Source: Afipia carboxidovorans OM5
GTDB lineage: Bacteria > Pseudomonadota > Alphaproteobacteria > Rhizobiales > Xanthobacteraceae
Length of the DNA stretch: 64,000 nucleotides
Direction: 5' to 3'
NCBI RefSeq assembly: GCF_000218565.1
Contig: NC_015684.1
Span: 248,001-312,000 of the forward strand
The notes beneath the pieces were generated by a model, which saw only the letters and a program-made list of their open reading frames with translations, was not told the origin of the DNA and ran no database searches. How positions within the stretch are numbered: position 1 is the first letter of the stretch; each line of letters starts with the position of its first letter. The position numbers were made by a program, and so were the translations under genes. This document shows, in pieces, positions 34,748 through 42,644 of this stretch.

Positions 34748-35415
34748 CCGTGCGCGTTCTGGTTGTCGAGGATGAACCGCGGATCGCCGCCGATCTCAAG
34801 AAAGCCCTCGAGCGGACGCTCTATGCCGTCGATGTTGCGCATGATGGCGAGAAGGCTTGGTTTCTCGGCGAGACAGAGGATTACGACGCGATCGTGCTCG
34901 ACCTCGGCCTGCCGCGTCTCGATGGCCTCTCGGTCTTGAGACGCCTGCGCGAGGCCGGTGTCACGACGCCGATCGTGATCCTCACTGCACGTGACGGCTG
35001 GCGCGAGAAGGTCGAAGGCATCAATGCCGGTGCCGATGATTACCTCACCAAACCTTTCCAGATGGAGGAGCTGCTCGCGCGGCTTGGCGCGATCACGCGC
35101 CGTGCGGCGGGCCACGCCTCTGCGATCATCAAGGCGGGAGAGCTTGAAGTCGATACGCGTGCCCGCACCGCGATGCTGAGCGGTCATCAGCTTGCGTTGT
35201 CGGCGATGGAATATCGCCTGCTTGCCTATCTCCTGATGCATCGCGGGCGGACGCTGTCGCAGGGTGAATTGCTCGAGCATCTTCATGACGGCGATACCGA
35301 GCGCGACGGCAATGCGATCGAGGCGCTGATTGCCCGCTTGCGCAAGAAGCTCGGCTTCCCGCTGATCGAAACGCATCGTGGCCGCGGCTACTGCATTCCC
35401 GCCGAGTCCCCATGA
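34744..35415 (+). CDS. OmpR/PhoP-family response regulator
   Basis: 223 residues. Receiver domain with DEP acid pair, phospho-acceptor Asp53 in AIVLDLGLP and Lys in YLTKPF; C-terminal winged helix with LSAMEYRLLAYLLMHRGRTLSQGELLEH and RRKLG/HRGRGYCI features (here ALIARLRKKLGFP and THRGRGYCIP). The start is the TTG at 34744 overlapping the PepSY stop; the GTG at 34750 is an alternative. The histidine kinase gene overlaps its end by 4 nt. Confidence 0.93.
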   Translation: MTVRVLVVEDEPRIAADLKKALERTLYAVDVAHDGEKAWFLGETEDYDAIVLDLGLPRLDGLSVLRRLREAGVTTPIVILTARDGWREKVEGINAGADDYLTKPFQMEELLARLGAITRRAAGHASAIIKAGELEVDTRARTAMLSGHQLALSAMEYRLLAYLLMHRGRTLSQGELLEHLHDGDTERDGNAIEALIARLRKKLGFPLIETHRGRGYCIPAESP

Positions 35416-36773
35416 GGACGCATTCGCTGCTGTTTCGTCTCGGCTCGGCCGCCGCAATCCTGATTGCACTGGCGCTGGCCTTGGCGGGCTTCGGGCTGTG
35501 GCTGATCTTCAATCAGGAGATCGAACGGCGCGCCACCAACGAGCTCGACCAGATCGTGAAGTTCGTCGCGGCGCAGGTGCGGATCGAGGCTGACGGCTTG
35601 CCGGTGGTCGATGGTGCGCCGGCCGACCAGCGTTTCGAGACGCCCTATGGCGGCCTCTACTGGCAGGTGAGCACGCGCGACGGCCAGCGTGCGCGCTCGC
35701 GCTCGCTCTGGGACACGACGCTGCCTGATCCGAAAGATATGCCGGATGGCCGCCGCCATGTCACCGACCTGCAGGGCCCGACGGGTGCGCCATTGCTCGC
35801 GGTGGTGCAGGCGATCACCGTTGCCGCGCCGGACGGCAAGGACGTGCCGCTGCAAGTTGTCGCCGCGATCGATCGCGCAGATCTCGCTGCTGCGCGCCAT
35901 ACGTTCCTTCGCCTGCTTGCGCTCTCGCTGATCGCGCTCGGCCTTCTGTTGATGGGTGCAATGGCGATCTTCCTCCGTCTCGCGTTGCGTCCGTTCGATC
36001 ATCTCGGGCACGGCCTCAAGGCGATCCGTGCCGGTGAAAGCCATGCTCTCGCAGGCACGTTTCCCGACGAGGTCCAGCCCGTCGTCGATGATCTCAATCG
36101 GCTGATTCAGTTTCAGCGCACGGCGGTCGAGCGTGCCAGACGGCAGGCCGGCGATCTCGCGCATGGCTTGAAGACGCCGCTGACGGTGCTCGGCGCGCTT
36201 GCGCGACAGGCTTCGGAAGATGGTCGCGATGATATCGCACAATCGATCGACGGCGAGGTGCATCAGATGCGGCGGCAGGTCGATCGCGTACTCGCGCGTG
36301 CCCGTGCCAATGCGGGGCCCACGCTCGGAGGCAAGACGGTTGCGGTGAAGCCGGTTGCTGCGAAAGTCGTTCGCGCTTTCGAGAGGCTTGCTGAAGACAA
36401 GATGCTGCGCTGGGTCGTTAATGTTGCTCCCGACGCGCGGTTTCCCGGCGCGGAGGATGAGTTGACGGAAATTCTCGGCAACCTTCTCGACAATGCGTGC
36501 AAGTGGGCGCGGAGTGAAATCCGCCTCACGGCCAATGTCTCTGAAGAAGTTCTCGATCTCTGCGTCGATGATGACGGGTCGGGGCTGTCGGCCGAACAGG
36601 CCTCGCAGATCGGCCGCGGGCAGCGTTGGGACGAGACCCAGCCTGGAACGGGTCTTGGCCTCGCGATCACGCGTGATCTTGCCGAAGCCCGTCGCGGCTC
36701 GCTTGCACTGGTGCGCTCCGATCTCGGTGGCGCTCGGGCGCATGTCCGGATCCCGCTCGATCCGATTGCCTGA
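35412..36773 (+). CDS. Sensor histidine kinase (EnvZ/PhoQ type)
   Basis: 453 residues. TM1 about residues 8-32, a periplasmic sensor of about 130 residues, TM2 about 165-190, a HAMP-like stretch (RLALRPFDHLGHGLKAIRAGE), phospho-acceptor His in LAHGLKTPLTVL, then an HATPase with N box (ILGNLLDNACKWA), G1 (DDDGSGL) and G2 (GTGLGLAI). Complete kinase. ATG 35412 overlaps the regulator gene. Signal unknown; the PepSY protein in the same operon may be its periplasmic partner. Confidence 0.92.
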   Translation: MRTHSLLFRLGSAAAILIALALALAGFGLWLIFNQEIERRATNELDQIVKFVAAQVRIEADGLPVVDGAPADQRFETPYGGLYWQVSTRDGQRARSRSLWDTTLPDPKDMPDGRRHVTDLQGPTGAPLLAVVQAITVAAPDGKDVPLQVVAAIDRADLAAARHTFLRLLALSLIALGLLLMGAMAIFLRLALRPFDHLGHGLKAIRAGESHALAGTFPDEVQPVVDDLNRLIQFQRTAVERARRQAGDLAHGLKTPLTVLGALARQASEDGRDDIAQSIDGEVHQMRRQVDRVLARARANAGPTLGGKTVAVKPVAAKVVRAFERLAEDKMLRWVVNVAPDARFPGAEDELTEILGNLLDNACKWARSEIRLTANVSEEVLDLCVDDDGSGLSAEQASQIGRGQRWDETQPGTGLGLAITRDLAEARRGSLALVRSDLGGARAHVRIPLDPIA

Positions 36774-36854
36774 ACTCATCAAATCTCTGGCACACGCATA
36801 ACGCAACGCCGCGTCGCTGCGCGCGCATGGCTGCAACCCGTCGCGGCATTTCGT

Positions 36855-36885
36855 TTAAAAGATGTATTGACAATACATCTTTTAA
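36855..36885. promoter_or_regulatory. Perfect NsrR-like palindrome
   Basis: A 31-nt perfect palindrome centred on A36870. Its inner 23 nt are AAGATGTATTG (36859-36869), A, then the exact mirror CAATACATCTT (36871-36881). This matches the published NsrR operator type (AAGATGYATTT half-sites, 11-1-11). It is 146 nt upstream of the DUF2249-NnrS-like operon and 82 nt after the kinase gene. An AT-rich stem with no T run argues against a terminator. No nsrR gene is in the window. Confidence 0.7.
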
Positions 36886-37030
36886 GAGGAAAGCTTCCCG
36901 CCATCTGAAGACGGCAGGCCGAAATATCGGTGTGCGAACGGTCTTCGGGAAACGTGCTCCGCTCGTTTGCGGACGACGTGCGGCGTTGCCGCCGGCCGGG
37001 TGAGACCAATCTCATGGAAGGAGTCTGAAC

Positions 37031-37288
37031 ATGACCGATGCCACCAAATCGAACGTCGATACTGTTGATGTGCGCACTCTCGTGCCGGCGCAGCGACACG
37101 CAAAGATCTTTGAGCTCGTGAACAATCTGACGCCCGGCGGCAGCTTCGTTCTGGTCAACGACCACGATCCGAAGCCGCTCTACTATCAACTCGAAGCCGA
37201 ATATCCGCATCAGTTCTCATGGACCTACATTGAGCGCGGCCCGGAGGTCTGGAAAGTCGAGATCGGCAAGCTCGCGAAAGCCGCTTAA
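37031..37288 (+). CDS. DUF2249 protein
   Basis: 85 residues, one DUF2249 domain: VDVRTLVPAQRHAKIFELVNNLTPGGSFVLVNDHDPKPLYYQLEAEYPHQFSWTYIERGPEVWKVEIGK (quoted here as VDVRTLVPAQRHAKIFEL and LVNDHDPKPLYYQL). The HDPKPLYYQ stretch is the family signature. DUF2249 proteins co-occur with hemerythrins, NnrS and denitrification or NO-response genes; biochemical role unknown. First gene of a five-gene operon behind the NsrR-like palindrome; ATG 37031 preceded by AAGGAG. Confidence 0.88.
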   Translation: MTDATKSNVDTVDVRTLVPAQRHAKIFELVNNLTPGGSFVLVNDHDPKPLYYQLEAEYPHQFSWTYIERGPEVWKVEIGKLAKAA

Positions 37289-37350
37289 GCCGCTCCCGCG
37301 AGGCTCGCGCCGGCTTCATGCACCGGTGCGGGCCTTGAAAGGAGGTCCGC

Positions 37351-38700
37351 ATGATCGGCGTTTCACTTTCGCGCTGGACGATGTCCTACTTCGCGGCGGC
37401 GCTTGTCGCGCTGCTTGCAGCGGAAGTCATGATGGCCATTGGCTTCGGATTTCCGGCTGCTGCCATCCCTGCGCCCGATACGCTGATCCTCGTTCACGTC
37501 GTTGCCATTGGCTGGCTCAGCTTCCTGATGTGCGGCGCGCTTTTACAATTCCTGCCGGTTCTGGTGGCGCAGCCGCTTCACAGCAATACGCTCGCGGTGC
37601 CGGCGCTTGTGGCTCTCGTCGCAGGGCTTGCCGCGCTGATCCTCGCGTTTCTCCAGCTCGAAGGCCGCATCGATCTCGGCGCGCCGTTCTTTACGGCTGC
37701 TGCCGTCCTTCTGAGCCTCGGCTTCATATTGGTAGTGTGGAATCTCGTGCGCACGATGATTGCCGCAAAGACCGTGCCGCTGCCGGCATGGTTCGTCGCG
37801 GCCGGTCTCGCCAGCATCCTTGCAACGGCAGCTCTGGGGGCGACCTTCTCGCTCGTGCTGGGCGGCGTGGTCGAATCCGGGCCGCTACTGGCGCTGACCA
37901 GCGCCGGGCTTCCGATTCATATGATTGCCGGTCTTGGCGGCTGGCTCACCTTCACCGCGGTCGGCGTCAGTTACCGGCTGCTGGCAATGTTCATGCTGGC
38001 GCCCGAGCTTGATCGGGCGAGCGTGCACGGCGCGTTCTATCTCGGTGTCGCGGCACTTGCGATCGTCATCGTGGGTGGCGTCGGCGTCATTCTTGTCGAA
38101 GGCAATCTGTCGTTGCCGCTGCTCGCGGCGCTTGGTGTCGCGCTGCCCGCACTCGCGCTGTACGGCTCCGACATCGTCTATCTGTATCGCGAGCGGAAGC
38201 GCCGCGTGATCGAACTCAACAGCCGCATGAGCGGGGTTGCTCTTGGCTTTCTCGGCGCGTCGGTTGTGCTCATCGCGCTTCTGCTCGCGCTGGGGCAGCT
38301 GGGCGATCAGATCGGTGCCGTCGTGTTCCTTGTGGCGTTCGGCTGGCTCACCGGGCTCGGCCTCGCCCAGCTCTACAAGATCGTGGCGTTTCTTACCTGG
38401 CTTGAGTGCTATGGGCCGGTGCTCGGCAAAGCTGTGACGCCCCGCGTGCAGGACCTCGTGGTCGAGAGCCGCGCGGTCAAATGGTTCGCCCTTTATTTCG
38501 CGGCGGTTGGCCTCGGCACGCTCGCACTTCTTTTCGATGCCTCGGTTGTGTTCCGGTTCGCGGCATGCGTGATGCTGGTCGGAACGTCGGGCATTGTCGT
38601 GCAGCTCGTGCGCACGCGTCGCCTTGTCGATGTGAAAGCCGAGAGCCGCCTGCCGCAGGGCGCCCAGCGCCCGCACCTTCTGCTTGCGTGTCAGACCTGA
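37351..38700 (+). CDS. NnrS/haem-copper-oxidase-I-like membrane protein
   Basis: 449 residues, about 12 transmembrane helices. Two helices carry isolated histidines in similar contexts: LVHVVAIGWLSFLMCGALLQF (His49) and IHMIAGLGGWLTFTAVGVSYR (His190), resembling haem-binding helices of NnrS and of haem-copper oxidase subunit I. NnrS-family proteins relieve nitrosative stress. It lies between two DUF2249 genes and is 62 nt after the first, consistent with an NO-responsive operon. Assignment to NnrS proper versus a related family is uncertain. Confidence 0.75.
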   Translation: MIGVSLSRWTMSYFAAALVALLAAEVMMAIGFGFPAAAIPAPDTLILVHVVAIGWLSFLMCGALLQFLPVLVAQPLHSNTLAVPALVALVAGLAALILAFLQLEGRIDLGAPFFTAAAVLLSLGFILVVWNLVRTMIAAKTVPLPAWFVAAGLASILATAALGATFSLVLGGVVESGPLLALTSAGLPIHMIAGLGGWLTFTAVGVSYRLLAMFMLAPELDRASVHGAFYLGVAALAIVIVGGVGVILVEGNLSLPLLAALGVALPALALYGSDIVYLYRERKRRVIELNSRMSGVALGFLGASVVLIALLLALGQLGDQIGAVVFLVAFGWLTGLGLAQLYKIVAFLTWLECYGPVLGKAVTPRVQDLVVESRAVKWFALYFAAVGLGTLALLFDASVVFRFAACVMLVGTSGIVVQLVRTRRLVDVKAESRLPQGAQRPHLLLACQT

Positions 38701-38721
38701 TTTGAAAAAGGAGAGAATGCG

Positions 38722-39252
38722 ATGACAACGTCATTCCTGGAACTGGACGTCCGCCCGATTCTTCGCAGTGGCGGAGAGCCGTTCGGAGAAATCATGGCCG
38801 CGATAACGAAGCTGCAGCCGGGGCAGGGGCTGAAGCTGTTTGCGACCTTCAAGCCGACACCGCTTTTCAGTGTGCTCGGCTCGAAAGGTTTCAGCCACGA
38901 GGCGCGCGAACTCGACGGCGGCGATTGGGAGGTTCTCTTCAGCCCGACCGGCGTATCGGGATCGGAGCAGCCTGCACCTGCCGCTGCCGAGGATGCGTTG
39001 AGCTGGCCCGAGCCCGCGCAGCATCTCGATAACCGCGAGCTCGATCCGCCGGAGCCGATGGTACGCATCCTTGCCGCGACCGAGGAGTTGAAGAAAGGCG
39101 AGGTGCTCTCTGCCTTGCTGTGCCGCGAGCCCATCTTCCTGCTTCCGGAGCTTGCGAAGCGCGGCCATGCCTGGCGTGGCGGGTTCGATCCTGATGGCAC
39201 GACCTACAGGATCCTGGTGCGGATCGGCGCTGGCAGCAAGGCGGCAGCCTGA
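38722..39252 (+). CDS. Protein with two tandem DUF2249 domains
   Basis: 176 residues. N-terminal unit: LDVRPILRSGGEPFGEIMAAITKLQPGQGLKLFATFKPTPLFSVLGSKGF (part: LDVRPILRSGGEPFGEI, FATFKPTPLFSVL). C-terminal unit from about 100: LDNRELDPPEPMVRILAATEELKKGEVLSALLCREPIFLLPELAKRGHAW (part: LDNRELDPPEPMVRIL). Each keeps the DUF2249 pattern. 21 nt after the NnrS-like gene. Tandem duplication of this domain is less common than the single form. Confidence 0.85.
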   Translation: MTTSFLELDVRPILRSGGEPFGEIMAAITKLQPGQGLKLFATFKPTPLFSVLGSKGFSHEARELDGGDWEVLFSPTGVSGSEQPAPAAAEDALSWPEPAQHLDNRELDPPEPMVRILAATEELKKGEVLSALLCREPIFLLPELAKRGHAWRGGFDPDGTTYRILVRIGAGSKAAA

Positions 39253-39299
39253 TGCTATGGCGACTGCGTAGCTGGGCGGCCTCACACAGGAGGTGAGCG

Positions 39300-39932
39300 A
39301 TGTTCATTCAAACAGAAGAAACGCCGGACCCGGAGCGGATGAAATTTCTTCCCGGCCGCGAGGTATTACCCGAGGGCACGCTTAATCTGAAGAGCAGAGA
39401 GCATGCTGGCTCGTCGCCGCTTGCCGAACAGCTTTTCGCGATTCCCGGCGTCGCCGGCGTGTTGCTCAACAAGGATTCGATCGTCGTCACGCGATCGGAT
39501 TCCGACTGGCAGCATCTCAAGCCCGCGATCCTCGGCGTCATCATGGAGCACTTCATGTCCGGCGCGCCGGTGCTGCGGGCACCACCCGCTGCGCCTGAGC
39601 GCACAGCAGAATCGGATGGCGGCGAGACGGATGCAACTGGCCGCATCCGCGAAGCACTGCGCAAAGTGATCGATCCGGAGCTCGGCTATAATATCGTCGA
39701 CCTCGGTCTCATCTACGATGTCACGGTCGCATCGGGCGGCGTGACGATCGTGACGATGACGACGACCACGCCCGGATGCCCGGCGACGAACTATCTGAAA
39801 GCGGGTGCAGGCGAAGCGGCAAGCTCGGTCGACGGTGTCGAGTTCGTCGACGTCAAACTGACCTATGAACCGCGCTGGTCGCCGGACATGATGACGCCCG
39901 AGGCAAAGGCGCATCTGGGCATCGGCAGCTGA
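39300..39932 (+). CDS. Nfu N-terminal domain fused to DUF59 (MIP18/SufT-like)
   Basis: 210 residues. Residues 1-95 are the Nfu N-terminal scaffold domain (FIQTEETPDPERMKFLPGR, GSSPLAEQLFAIPGVAGVLL, W-Q-H-LKPAILGVI). Residues about 115-205 are a DUF59/MIP18 domain: IREALRKVIDPELGYNIVDLGLIYDV, TMTTTTPGCPATNYL with the conserved cysteine. The usual Nfu C-terminal CXXC domain is absent. Both domains belong to Fe-S cluster assembly or delivery, so this protein probably repairs or loads clusters under NO stress. In the NsrR-preceded operon. Confidence 0.85.
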   Translation: MFIQTEETPDPERMKFLPGREVLPEGTLNLKSREHAGSSPLAEQLFAIPGVAGVLLNKDSIVVTRSDSDWQHLKPAILGVIMEHFMSGAPVLRAPPAAPERTAESDGGETDATGRIREALRKVIDPELGYNIVDLGLIYDVTVASGGVTIVTMTTTTPGCPATNYLKAGAGEAASSVDGVEFVDVKLTYEPRWSPDMMTPEAKAHLGIGS

Positions 39933-39937
39933 GGCTG

Positions 39938-40171
39938 ATGATGAGTGAACCCGCTCCATCTCTTGAGACGAAGCCGGCTATCCCGCCCGGGCCTGAGCGT
40001 CTGCCTGAAATCCTGCTGGCGAGCATTATAGCGCTTGCCGAGGCCGGAGAGGTTGAGCAGGCTTGCCGTCTCGCAGGTCAGGCTTATGTCGCGCTACGGA
40101 TAAGCGATCCCGCAGCGGCGCGCCGGTTCGATGTTTTCCTTCATCGGTCGACGCGAAAGCTGGCGTGGTGA
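39938..40171 (+). CDS. Small conserved operon protein
   Basis: 77 residues, two helices likely: PERLPEILLASIIALAEAGEVEQACRLAGQAYVALR resembles one TPR-like helix pair (quoted as LAEAGEVEQACRLAGQAY). Starts 5 nt after the Nfu-DUF59 gene; ATG at 39938 or 39941. Last gene of the DUF2249 operon. Function unknown. Confidence 0.65.
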   Translation: MMSEPAPSLETKPAIPPGPERLPEILLASIIALAEAGEVEQACRLAGQAYVALRISDPAAARRFDVFLHRSTRKLAW

Positions 40172-40184
40172 GAGAGGGCACCAC

Positions 40185-40448
40185 CTAAGCAGCGGCTTTC
40201 ACCGCTACCAGCCGTTCAATCATCGGCACGACAAAATCGAACGTGCTTGCGTCGTCGAGAATCGACATGTCGATGTCGCCGTTCTTCAGCGCCGTTACCA
40301 GTTCGCGCTTGAGCGCCTGAGCCGACGGCGCGCCTTCGGCTTCCAGAACGTGCCCGAGCATGTGCTCCAGGCAGAAATAAAAGGCCGCCATCGCTATCTG
40401 CGTCTGTGCGGGAGTGAAATCGGCCGGGACTGTAAATCGCTCCGCCAT
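40185..40448 (-). CDS. Hypothetical protein next to the NO-response operon
   Basis: 87 residues from ATG 40448, selected because GAGG lies 6 nt upstream; longer frames to 40586 have none. MAERFTVPADFTPAQTQIAM opens it, followed by helical FYFCLEHMLGHVLEAEG and a C-terminal helix. One Cys and two His in YFCLEHMLGH could bind metal. No family recognised. Convergent with the DUF2249 operon, and it has a symmetric candidate operator (40467-40487) just upstream. Confidence 0.6.
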   Translation of the reverse strand: MAERFTVPADFTPAQTQIAMAAFYFCLEHMLGHVLEAEGAPSAQALKRELVTALKNGDIDMSILDDASTFDFVVPMIERLVAVKAAA

Positions 40449-40466
40449 TGCCTGCCTCATTATTGA

Positions 40467-40487
40467 CGTTGTCATATAATGGCAACG
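40467..40487. promoter_or_regulatory. 21-nt near-perfect palindrome, candidate operator
   Basis: CGTTG (40467-40471), T, CAT, ATA, ATG, G, CAACG (40483-40487): arms mirror each other except the T/G pair at the sixth position. It lies 18 nt upstream of the ATG at 40448. Spacing does not fit an FNR box (14 nt TTGAT...ATCAA). The regulator is unknown. Confidence 0.45.
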
Positions 40488-40530
40488 GGCGGCGCCGAGG
40501 CGAGTTCCTGGATTGAGCGGGGTTACGCGC

Positions 40531-41820
40531 TCACCATGCGGCTCCCTTGAGCGCATCGAGCGGAAACTTGAGATAGCGTTTGCCATTCAATTCCGGCTCC
40601 GGCAAACGCCCGCCGCGAATGTTGACCTGCAGCGCGTGCAGAATGAGCTTCGGCATCGGCAGGGTCTTGTCGCGCGCCTCGCGCAGCTTGACGAAAACGG
40701 CCTCATCGATGCCGGCAATGTGCGGGTTTGCGCGCTTTTGCTCGCCGACCGTGCTTTCCCATCGCGCGTGGCGCCCATGCGGTCGATAATCATGGCCGGT
40801 GAACAAGCGGGTGTCGTCGGGCAGCGCGAGAATACGCTCGATCGAACCCCACAGCATTTTCGCATTGCCGCCGGGGAAGTCGGCGCGCGCGGTGCCGGAA
40901 TCCGGCATGAAGATCGTGTCGTGAACGAAGGCGGCATCGCCGATCACATAGGTGATCGAGGCGAGGGTGTGGCCGGGTGAGAACAGGATGCGCCCTTCAA
41001 TCGAGCCGACTTGAAATGTATCGCCGTCCTCGAACAGCCGGTCCCATTGCGACCCGTCGGTTTGCAGATCCGGCCAGTTGTAGATCGCCTTCCAGAGTTT
41101 CTGCACATCCTTCACGCCTGCGCCGATTGCGATCGGTGCGCCGGTTTTTCCCTTGAGGTAATGCGCGGCGGTGAAGTGGTCGGCGTGCGGATGGGTATCG
41201 AGAATCCACTCGATTGAAAGCCCTTCGCTCTCGATATAGGCGAGCAAAGCGTCGGCATGCGTCGTGCCGGTGGTGCCTGACTTTTCGTCAAAATCGTAAA
41301 CCGGGTCGATAATGGCGCAGCGCCTGGTTGCAGGGTCGGACACGACATATTGGATGCTGCCAGTGCGTTCGTCGTAAAAGCCTTTCACAGCAGGCTTCTG
41401 CGTCGTGTGGCGCGCGAGCCAGCGCATTGCGCGCGCGAGATCGAAGCCGCGTTCTCTGCCAAAGGCCTCGACATCCTCCTGCCGCATCCGGCCATCGAGC
41501 ACCTCGCCGAGAACGTGCAGCGTCAACGCCCGAGTCCCGCCCCTGCAATGGGCATAGACGGGGCCATCGGATTGCGTCATCGCCTTCTGAAATGCACGAA
41601 TATCGGCCTCGGTGATCGTTGATCCGGTCACCGGCACGAAGGCGTAATCGATCCCCGCGGCCGCTGCAGCCGCGTGCTCAGCGGCATTGCCAGGCTGGCC
41701 CGACTCCTCACCGTCAGGGCGCAGATTGATCAGGGTTGTGTAATTCTCTGCGAGATCGGCGATGGCGCCGGTGTCGGGCTGGCCGGCGACAGTCAGACGG
41801 TCGGTAATCTTTACGCTCAT
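40531..41820 (-). CDS. blh: Blh-type DUF442 phosphatase-like / metallo-beta-lactamase fusion
   Basis: 429 residues. N-terminal about 110 residues form a DUF442 (TIGR01244) dual-specificity-phosphatase-like domain with AHCRGGTRAL; the rest is an ETHE1-like metallo-beta-lactamase with THPHADHFTAA and GHDYRPHG metal motifs. This fusion is Blh, a persulfide dioxygenase linked to H2S detoxification in Xylella and Agrobacterium, usually controlled by BigR. No bigR is seen in the window. ATG 41820 chosen over GTG 41832 because GCGAGG precedes it. Confidence 0.87.
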   Translation of the reverse strand: MSVKITDRLTVAGQPDTGAIADLAENYTTLINLRPDGEESGQPGNAAEHAAAAAAGIDYAFVPVTGSTITEADIRAFQKAMTQSDGPVYAHCRGGTRALTLHVLGEVLDGRMRQEDVEAFGRERGFDLARAMRWLARHTTQKPAVKGFYDERTGSIQYVVSDPATRRCAIIDPVYDFDEKSGTTGTTHADALLAYIESEGLSIEWILDTHPHADHFTAAHYLKGKTGAPIAIGAGVKDVQKLWKAIYNWPDLQTDGSQWDRLFEDGDTFQVGSIEGRILFSPGHTLASITYVIGDAAFVHDTIFMPDSGTARADFPGGNAKMLWGSIERILALPDDTRLFTGHDYRPHGRHARWESTVGEQKRANPHIAGIDEAVFVKLREARDKTLPMPKLILHALQVNIRGGRLPEPELNGKRYLKFPLDALKGAAW

Positions 41821-41984
41821 GTGGCCTCGCACGGGAGTTGGTCGAACAAAGCCTATGCTAAATCATATGGCATGCGGCGCCAGAGCCATTTGCGACGCTA
41901 CAACGATCAGATCGGTGCCGCCAGCGTCTCGACACGGCGTGCGGAGGCGGCGATCTGCCCGCGCGACAGTCTCGCTGCTGTTTG

Positions 41985-42644
41985 TCAAATTCCTTTGTGT
42001 TGATCGGTAATGTCGTCGCTCACCAGGCCGCCTCCGGCGCCCATACCCATTCCGCCGCCACGGCCTCCAACTTTCGCGCCTTCACGGTCGCCCTTACCAC
42101 GATTTGAATTCGATGGTCGGGCGGGGCCCTGCATCGGAATGGCGAGGTCGGCCGGTACGGGGTCGAGATCCAGCGCCTCGCGAATGAAGTTGCGAAGCGA
42201 GGCGACCAGTTCATGTGTATGGACGGGTTGCCCAGAGGCCAAATCACGCGCTGCACGTTCAGCGAGCCGCACCTGCTCTTCGGTCCCGAGCAGAATAATG
42301 TCGGATAGGGCCGCTTCGACTGCGTCGCGGATGCGCCGCTTGCGATCCGAGCTACTACCTTCTTCAGCTGCCTCAGTGACTGGCTGCTCGGAATCGGCGC
42401 GACGAAGATTTCGGAGATGCGTTGGGTCGACCATGAGGTCGCCCGTAAACGAGCCGCCCAACACTTTGTAAGCCGCAATTAGCGTTCGCAGGCGCTCGTT
42501 AATCTGTCTGTTCATCCGTTCGCGCCGCTGCTGAATGGTGAACATCGCAAGCAAGCGGATGCCAACGCCGATGAGCGCAAACAGCGCCAAACCGATGAGT
42601 GTGAAAATCAGGTTGTGCCAAGAACTGAAATCGAGGCTTCGCAT
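41985..42644 (-). CDS. Hypothetical membrane-anchored protein next to the att site
   Basis: 219 residues; one N-terminal transmembrane segment (LIFTLIGLALFALIGVGIRLLAMF), then a helical soluble part (DRKRRIRDAVEAALSDIILLGTEEQVRLAERAARDLASG) and a Gly-rich C-terminal tail (GGRGGGMGMGAGGG). The internal helical region could be a dimerisation module. No family recognised. It is the last chromosomal gene before the tRNA-Arg att fragment at 42740. Confidence 0.65.
   Translation of the reverse strand: MRSLDFSSWHNLIFTLIGLALFALIGVGIRLLAMFTIQQRRERMNRQINERLRTLIAAYKVLGGSFTGDLMVDPTHLRNLRRADSEQPVTEAAEEGSSSDRKRRIRDAVEAALSDIILLGTEEQVRLAERAARDLASGQPVHTHELVASLRNFIREALDLDPVPADLAIPMQGPARPSNSNRGKGDREGAKVGGRGGGMGMGAGGGLVSDDITDQHKGI

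Noticed and set aside
35388..36836. 482-codon minus frame over the histidine kinase
   Set aside because: Antisense of a complete kinase with all catalytic motifs.
36855..36885. Rho-independent terminator for the kinase gene
   Set aside because: The stem is AT-rich and there is no T run after it; symmetry and sequence fit an operator better.
40467..40487. FNR/FixK box
   Set aside because: TTG and CAA are 17 nt apart end to end; an FNR box is 14.
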